A DNA stretch of 64,000 nt from Kitasatospora cinereorecta (lineage in GTDB: Bacteria > Actinomycetota > Actinomycetes > Streptomycetales > Streptomycetaceae). The translations under genes were made by a program, and so were the position numbers. The DNA is taken from NCBI RefSeq assembly GCF_024172095.1, contig NZ_JAMZDX010000002.1, forward strand, positions 434,001 to 498,000. The letters are read 5' to 3'. Below, in pieces: positions 60,301 through 64,000 of this stretch (position 1 is its first letter; each line of letters opens with the position of its first letter). Below the pieces are notes generated by a model. The model was not told the DNA's origin. It saw only the letters and a list, made by a program, of their open reading frames with translations, and did not search any database.

Positions 60301-60811
60301 GGACGGCTCCGAGCGGACCCGGTTCACCTTCCCGCGGCAGCGGCGCGGGAAGCGGCTGTGCCTGGCCGACTTCTTCCGCCCCGAGGAGAGCGGCGAGCGG
60401 GACGTGGTCGCCCTCCAGGTGGTGACCATGGGCAACCGGGTCTCGGAGGCGGCCAACGAGCTGTTCGCCGCCAACTCCTACCGGGACTACCTGGAGCTGC
60501 ACGGCCTGTCGGTGCAGCTGGCCGAGGCGCTGGCCGAGTTCTGGCACGCCCGGGTCCGCTACGAGCTGGGCTTCGGCGACGAGGACCCGCAGGACGTCCG
60601 CGACATGTTCGCGCTGAAGTACCGCGGCGCCCGGTTCTCGCTGGGCTACGGCGCCTGCCCGGAGCTGGAGGACCGCGCCAAGATCGCCGAGCTGCTGAAG
60701 CCCGAGCGGATCGGCGTGGTGCTCTCGGAGGAGTTCCAGCTGCACCCCGAGCAGTCCACCGACGCCATCGTGATCCACCACCCGGAGGCGAAGTACTTCA
60801 ACGCGCGGTAA
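57308..60811 (+). CDS. metH: cobalamin-dependent methionine synthase
   Basis: A 1167-residue four-module enzyme. The homocysteine domain is at about 1-335 with zinc cysteines in MNCATGP and VGGCCGTTPEH. The methyltetrahydrofolate pterin-binding domain is at about 340-640 (IGERTNANGSKKFRESMLAG). The B12-binding domain is at about 650-880, with KGDVHDIGKNLVDI providing the cobalt-ligand His, then LSNNGYNVVNLGI. The activation (AdoMet) domain is at about 900-1167 (YGYFPANSKGDD, FPRQRRGKRLCLADFFRPEE, RFSLGYGACPELED). It methylates homocysteine to methionine. The length is normal for actinobacteria. The start is ATG at 57308. Confidence 0.97.
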   Translation: MATAVPSSTPQDRANALREALATRVVVADGAMGTMLQAQDPTMEDFQQLEGCNEILNLTRPDIVRSVHDAYFAVGVDCVETNTFGANFAALGEYDIPERIFELSEAGARIARESADAHRAEDGRQRWVLGSIGPGTKLPTLGHTTFAIVRDGFQQNAAGLIAGGADALLVETSQDLLQTKAAILGCKRALAEAGLDLPILAQVTVETTGTMLLGSEIGAALTALEPLGIDYIGMNCATGPAEMSEHLRYLAKNARIGLSCMPNAGLPVLGKDGAHYPLSPEELADAHDTFTREYGLALVGGCCGTTPEHLRQVVERVQGRPIAPRDPQPDPAAASLYQAVPFRQDTSYLAIGERTNANGSKKFRESMLAGDWQACVEIAREQIREGAHLLDLCVDYVGRDGVQDMREIAGRLATASTLPIVLDSTEPDVLRTGLEALGGRAVLNSVNYEDGDGPETRFGRIAALAREHGAGLIALTIDEEGQARTAEKKVAIAERLIEQLTGEYGVDESSILVDCLAFTLGTGQEESRRDGIETIEAIRELKRRHPAVQTTLGLSNISFGLSPAARVVINSVFLNECVEAGLDSAIVHAAKILPVARIPEEQREVALDLVYDRRRDGYDPLQKLLQLFEGVSAASVKASKAEELAALPLEERLQRRIIDGERNGLEADLDEALTARPALEIINDTLLSGMKVVGELFGSGQMQLPFVLQSAEVMKSAVAHLEPHMEKSDSEGKGTIVLATVKGDVHDIGKNLVDIILSNNGYNVVNLGIKQPVSAILDAAQEHRADVIGMSGLLVKSTVIMKENLEELNQRGLAADFPVILGGAALTRAYVEQDLHEIYQGEVRYARDAFEGLRLMDALVAVKRGVPGAALPELRQRRHARVEVEQVEEVNLGQIRSDVAVDNRVPGPPFWGDRIVKGIPFQDYASWLDEDALFKGQWGLKAARSGGPSYEELVETEGRPRLRMWLDRLQTEGWLEPAVIYGYFPANSKGDDLIVYNEDGSERTRFTFPRQRRGKRLCLADFFRPEESGERDVVALQVVTMGNRVSEAANELFAANSYRDYLELHGLSVQLAEALAEFWHARVRYELGFGDEDPQDVRDMFALKYRGARFSLGYGACPELEDRAKIAELLKPERIGVVLSEEFQLHPEQSTDAIVIHHPEAKYFNAR

Positions 60812-60876
60812 CCCGGACGCTTCGCTGCGTTCGACACATCCGCGTCGACCAGGCGTATTCTTGATGATCCTGAACG

Positions 60877-60904
60877 GGCCGGTCCGCTCATAAGCGGGCC
60901 GGCC
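60877..60904 (+). terminator. hairpin after metH
   Basis: A 12-bp stem (60877-60888 with 60893-60904, one G-U pair) around the CATA loop, 65 bp past the metH stop. It probably terminates metH before the HAD gene. Confidence 0.7.
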
Positions 60905-60949
60905 TGTGCCATCCCCGGAAACTGTGGGACCGACGGAAGGACAGCCGGT

Positions 60950-61651
60950 ATGACGACCGTCTCCACCACCACCCGCGTCGGCGGATCCGGCTCCACCGGC
61001 CTGCAGGCCGTCCTGCTGGACATGGACGGCACCCTGGTCGACACCGAGGACTTCTGGTGGCAGGCCGAGGCCTCGCTCTTCGCCGAGCTCGGCCACGAGC
61101 TGGACCAGGCGGACCGGGCCCGGGTGGTGGGCGGCCCGATGAGCCGGGTGATCGACTACCTGCTGGCCCGCACCGGGGTCGGCCTCACCCCGGCCGAGCT
61201 GACCGTGCTGATCAACCAGCGCTTCGTCGACCTGCTGGCGGGCGGCGTGCCGCTGATGCCCGGCGCCGAGCTGCTGCTCAACACGCTGAACGCGCACGGC
61301 ATCCCGGCCGCCCTGGTGTCCGCCTCGCACCGGCACATCATCGACATCGTGCTGGGCAGCCTGGGCGCCCACCACTTCGCCTTCTCGGTGGCCGGCGACG
61401 AGGTGGCGCGCACCAAGCCGCACCCCGACCCGTACCTGGCGGCGGTCGCCCGGTTCGGCGCGGAGCCGGCCCGCTGCGTGGTGATCGAGGACGCGCCGAC
61501 CGGTGTGCTGGCGGCCGAGGCGGCCGGCTGCCCGGTGATCGCGGTGCCCTCGGTGGCCGTGATCGAGCCCGGACCGGGCCGCACGCTGCTCACCTCGCTG
61601 GAGCAGGTCGACCTGGAGCTGCTGCGCTCGCTCGCCGTGGCCCGGGTGTGA
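60950..61651 (+). CDS. HAD-superfamily phosphatase, beta-phosphoglucomutase-like
   Basis: A 233-residue HAD hydrolase. The nucleophile motif is LLDMDGTLVDTEDFWW, motif II is ALVSASHRH and motif III/IV is TKPHPDPYL and VIEDAPTGVLAAEAAGC. A helical cap lies at about 32-100. This subfamily acts on sugar phosphates or similar small substrates (beta-phosphoglucomutase, 2-deoxyglucose-6-phosphatase); the exact one is unknown. The ATG at 60950 follows GGAAGGA. From memory, the metH-HAD adjacency is common in Streptomyces. Confidence 0.9.
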   Translation: MTTVSTTTRVGGSGSTGLQAVLLDMDGTLVDTEDFWWQAEASLFAELGHELDQADRARVVGGPMSRVIDYLLARTGVGLTPAELTVLINQRFVDLLAGGVPLMPGAELLLNTLNAHGIPAALVSASHRHIIDIVLGSLGAHHFAFSVAGDEVARTKPHPDPYLAAVARFGAEPARCVVIEDAPTGVLAAEAAGCPVIAVPSVAVIEPGPGRTLLTSLEQVDLELLRSLAVARV

Positions 61652-61953
61652 GATTGGTCTCTTTTTCGAAGATCGGCATTTCCGCCCTGCGGTTCCGTGG
61701 CAACGGACCGTATCCACATGCGGGGAGAAATCGGGCATTGGCTGACATCTCGTCGTTTCGTCCGAGCCGACCTTCCCGCTGAGCGGCCTCCGCTGTAGGA
61801 CTGACCGATATTCGTACGCGGCCCATGTGGCAGGCTACGTCCGATCACGGTCGTACCAACCTCCGCGGCGCCCCGCCACCACCCCCCGGCGGAACCGTGC
61901 GAGGCCACCGGCAACTCCCCAGCCGGCCGCACGCAGTAAGGAACCCATCCCGC
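61652..61953. other. 302-bp intergenic region upstream of the peptide-binding lipoprotein gene
   Basis: No gene or RNA is recognised. A TTTTT run at 61664-61668 follows the HAD stop without a clear stem. A promoter for the following lipoprotein gene should be here, but no strong -35/-10 pair was found. Confidence 0.4.
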
Positions 61954-63564
61954 ATGACTATGCCCAACCGCCTGGCCGTGCTGAGCTGCGCCGCACTGGT
62001 CGCCACCACGGCTGCCGGCTGTGCCTCCGTCGAGAAGGCCGCCGGCGGCGGCGACTCCGGCGGTGGAGCCATCACCATGGGCACCACCAACGTCACCAGC
62101 GTGCTGGACCCGGCCGGCGCCTACGACGCGGGCTCCTGGATGGTGCTCAACAACACGTTCCAGTCGCTGCTGCGCTTCCCCTCGGGCGCCACCGTCCCGC
62201 AGCCGGACGTCGCGGAGTCCTGCGAGTTCACCGGCGCGGACACCATGACGTACCACTGCACCCTGCGGACCGGCCTGAAGTTCTCCAACGGCCACTCGCT
62301 GACCGCCAACGACGTGGTCTTCTCGGTCGACCGGATGAAGAAGATCAACGACCCGTCCGGCCCGTCGGCGCTGCTCTCCACCGTCAAGTCGGTGGAGGCC
62401 AAGGGCGACAACGAGGTGATCTTCCACCTGTCCGCCCCCGACGCGGTCCTCCCGGCCAAGCTCGCCTCGGCCGCCGGCTCGATCGTCGACCACCAGGTCT
62501 TCCCGGCCGACAAGCTGCTGGAGAACTCCAAGCTGGTCGGCTCCGGCCCGTACAAGATCGACTCGATCGAGGAGGCCGCCGGCGAGGGCCACGTCCCCGG
62601 CAAGGTCACCCTCTCGGGCAACAGCCAGTACAAGGGCGAGGTCAAGCTCCAGAACAGCAAGTTCGTGCTGCGCTACTTCGACAAGCCGGACGACCTGAAG
62701 ACCGCGCTGGACAAGGGCGACATCGACCTCGCCGACAACAGCCTCGAGCCCAGCGCCGCCGCCCAGATCAAGAACGACGAGCTGGCCGGCAAGAGCGACT
62801 TCAAGGTCGCCGAGGGCGAGACCGGCGAGACCCGCTACCTGGTCTTCAACACCAAGGACCAGGTCGCCGGCAGCCAGGCCGTCCGCCAGGCCGTCGCCCA
62901 GCTGCTGGACCGCAAGTCGCTGGCCCGCGACGTCTACGCCAACACCGTCCAGCCGCTGTACTCGGTGGTCCCGGCCGGCATCACCGCGCACAACACCGCC
63001 TTCTTCGACCGCTACGGCGAGCCGGACGTCACCAAGGCGAAGAAGTACCTGACCAACGCGCACATCTCCACCCCGGTCAAGTTCACCCTCACCTGGTCGC
63101 GCGCCCGCGCCGGCGCCACCGAGCTGGAGACGGTGAAGAAGCAGCTGGAGGCCAGCGGCCTGTTCCAGGTCACCGTCGAGCAGCAGCCCGACTGGAAGAA
63201 GTACCAGGAAGGCTGGAAGGCCGGCAGCTACGAGGCCTACACCGTCGGTTGGACCCCGGACTACGCCGACCCGGACGACTACATCAGCCCGCTGGTGGTC
63301 GACGGCGGCGCGTTCCACAACGGGTGGGACGACCCGAAGGTCAGCCAGAAGCTGGTGCCGGACTCGATCAAGCTGACCGACCGCACCGCGGGCGGCGCCT
63401 ACGCGCAGATCCAGAACACGGTGGCGGACGCGGTCCCGATGGTCCCGCTGTTCCAGAACAAGTCGTTCTACGTCTCCAAGAGCAACATCACCGGCGTCGA
63501 CGCCACCGTCGACAACACCGGCATCTTCCGCTTCTGGGAGATCGGCCGCGGCGGCAAGAAGTAA
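61954..63564 (+). CDS. peptide/dipeptide-type ABC transporter substrate-binding lipoprotein (family 5)
   Basis: A 536-residue SBP_bac_5 protein. The lipobox TAAGC (residues 19-23) follows a hydrophobic signal (LAVLSCAALVATT). The mature region has family motifs: YHCTLRTGLKFSNGHSLTAN, DVVFSVDRMKKINDPSGPSA and VGSGPYKIDSIEEAAGEGHV. Family 5 proteins bind oligopeptides, nickel chelates or sugars. No permease or ATPase genes follow, because a terminator and a convergent regulator come next, so it is an orphan in this window. ATG codons at 61954 and 61960 are both possible. Confidence 0.92.
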   Translation: MTMPNRLAVLSCAALVATTAAGCASVEKAAGGGDSGGGAITMGTTNVTSVLDPAGAYDAGSWMVLNNTFQSLLRFPSGATVPQPDVAESCEFTGADTMTYHCTLRTGLKFSNGHSLTANDVVFSVDRMKKINDPSGPSALLSTVKSVEAKGDNEVIFHLSAPDAVLPAKLASAAGSIVDHQVFPADKLLENSKLVGSGPYKIDSIEEAAGEGHVPGKVTLSGNSQYKGEVKLQNSKFVLRYFDKPDDLKTALDKGDIDLADNSLEPSAAAQIKNDELAGKSDFKVAEGETGETRYLVFNTKDQVAGSQAVRQAVAQLLDRKSLARDVYANTVQPLYSVVPAGITAHNTAFFDRYGEPDVTKAKKYLTNAHISTPVKFTLTWSRARAGATELETVKKQLEASGLFQVTVEQQPDWKKYQEGWKAGSYEAYTVGWTPDYADPDDYISPLVVDGGAFHNGWDDPKVSQKLVPDSIKLTDRTAGGAYAQIQNTVADAVPMVPLFQNKSFYVSKSNITGVDATVDNTGIFRFWEIGRGGKK

Positions 63565-63579
63565 GGCGAAACGCAGGAC

Positions 63580-63612
63580 GGCCCGCCCGCTCGATCACCG
63601 AGCGGGCGGGCC
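63580..63612. terminator. bidirectional terminator, 14-bp perfect stem
   Basis: GGCCCGCCCGCTCG (63580-63593) pairs with 63599-63612 around ATCAC, between the convergent lipoprotein and response-regulator genes. Confidence 0.88.
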
Positions 63613-63637
63613 GATGCGCGTCTGCCCGTCGCGGCGG

Positions 63638-64000
63638 CTAGATCGCGCCGGGCCGGACCAGGCCGGACTCGTACGCGTACACCGCGGCCTGCACCCGGTC
63701 GCGCAGCTGCAGCTTGGTCAGCACGTGGCCGACGTGCGTCTTCACCGTGGTCTCGCTGACGAACAGCTCGGCGGCGATCTCCGCGTTCGACAGGCCGCGG
63801 GCGACCAGCCGCAGCACCTCCACCTCGCGCTCGGTGAGCACCGACAGCGCCTGCGGCGGCGCCTCGTCCCCGGACGGCAGCTTGGTGGCGTACATGTCCA
63901 GCAGCCGCCGGGTCACCGACGGGGCCAGCATCGCCGCGCCGTCCGCCACCACCCGGATCGCCTGGACCAGCTCCTCGGCCGGGACGTCCTTGAGCAGGAA
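63638..64000 (-). CDS. NarL/FixJ-type response regulator, C-terminal fragment
   Basis: The 3' part of a leftward gene that continues past the right edge; 120 residues are visible. The first residues, FLLKDVPAEELVQAIRVVAD, are the end of a receiver domain (the conserved Lys is in LLKD). A LuxR-type helix-turn-helix follows (LSVLTEREVEVLRLVARGLS, NAEIAAELFVSETTVKTHVG, HVLTKLQLRDRVQAAVYAYE). The cognate kinase would be further right. The upstream boundary and phospho-acceptor Asp are outside the window. Confidence 0.92.
   Translation of the reverse strand, partial: FLLKDVPAEELVQAIRVVADGAAMLAPSVTRRLLDMYATKLPSGDEAPPQALSVLTEREVEVLRLVARGLSNAEIAAELFVSETTVKTHVGHVLTKLQLRDRVQAAVYAYESGLVRPGAI

Noticed and set aside
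56126-61738. Very long open frame (about 1870 codons) antisense to metH
   Set aside because: It results from GC-rich codon bias. Only the last 344 codons (the TIM-barrel gene) have their own start, signal and fold; the rest mirrors metH.

Overview
The window is chromosomal DNA of a streptomycete (Streptomyces or Kitasatospora). The evidence is very high GC with strong third-position bias, many GTG starts, two chaplin genes, mycothiol biosynthesis (mshC), a SARP/AfsR regulator, LAXTG-type sorting, an SCO1664-family protein and secreted hydrolases beside ABC sugar uptake that has no ATPase gene of its own. No rRNA, prophage or CRISPR array was seen. One tRNA-Leu(GAG) and one complete insertion sequence are present.

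Left part (1-25 kb): a mixed region. It holds a baeRF-type protein fragment, an ECF42 sigma factor with its DGPF/YCII partner, a stand-alone carboxyltransferase, a nitric-oxide module (nsrR-hmpA, each with a matching 23-bp dyad), two DHA2 drug exporters (one beside a TetR gene), a DUF3048 lipid-anchor-like protein, an HtrA-like protease, an APC permease, a gamma carbonic anhydrase, a TAP-type peptidase and a 932-residue SARP-NB-ARC-TPR regulator. A three-gene neighbourhood follows: a serine hydrolase, an XRE-NACHT-polytopic membrane protein and a divergent 75-residue zinc-ribbon membrane protein. The two intergenic spaces flanking the NACHT gene carry the same rare 20-bp inverted repeat (ACCGGCCA-N4-TGGCCG). 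I read this as one regulon and possibly an uncharacterised signalling or defence system.

Middle part (25-40.5 kb): tRNA-Leu, an M20 peptidase, a short and a long chaplin, DUF5703, an 846-bp IS5-family element, a conserved hypothetical gene, a RecD-like protein that has lost its P-loop, an aldo/keto reductase, an F420-type LLM enzyme, CorA, and the run histidine phosphatase - DUF3090 - SCO1664 family - mshC, then a PAC2 protein. From memory, this order resembles the core-chromosome order around SCO1657-SCO1675 of S. coelicolor.

Right part (40.6-57.2 kb) looks like an accessory polysaccharide locus placed between that core segment and metH. It has a secreted SGNH esterase, a LacI regulator with a perfect 21-bp operator, a 1431-residue secreted GH87 alpha-1,3-glucanase, a sugar-binding lipoprotein with two permeases, and a cytoplasmic GH13 alpha-glucosidase. 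A DUF1304-TetR pair separates these from a GH92 mannosidase with a ricin-type lectin domain and a GH18-like TIM-barrel protein on the other strand. Together they could cut alpha-1,3-glucan outside the cell, import the oligosaccharides and hydrolyse them to glucose; the extra hydrolases suit fungal cell-wall feeding. The window ends with metH, a HAD phosphatase, an orphan peptide-binding lipoprotein and the C-terminus of a NarL-type response regulator.
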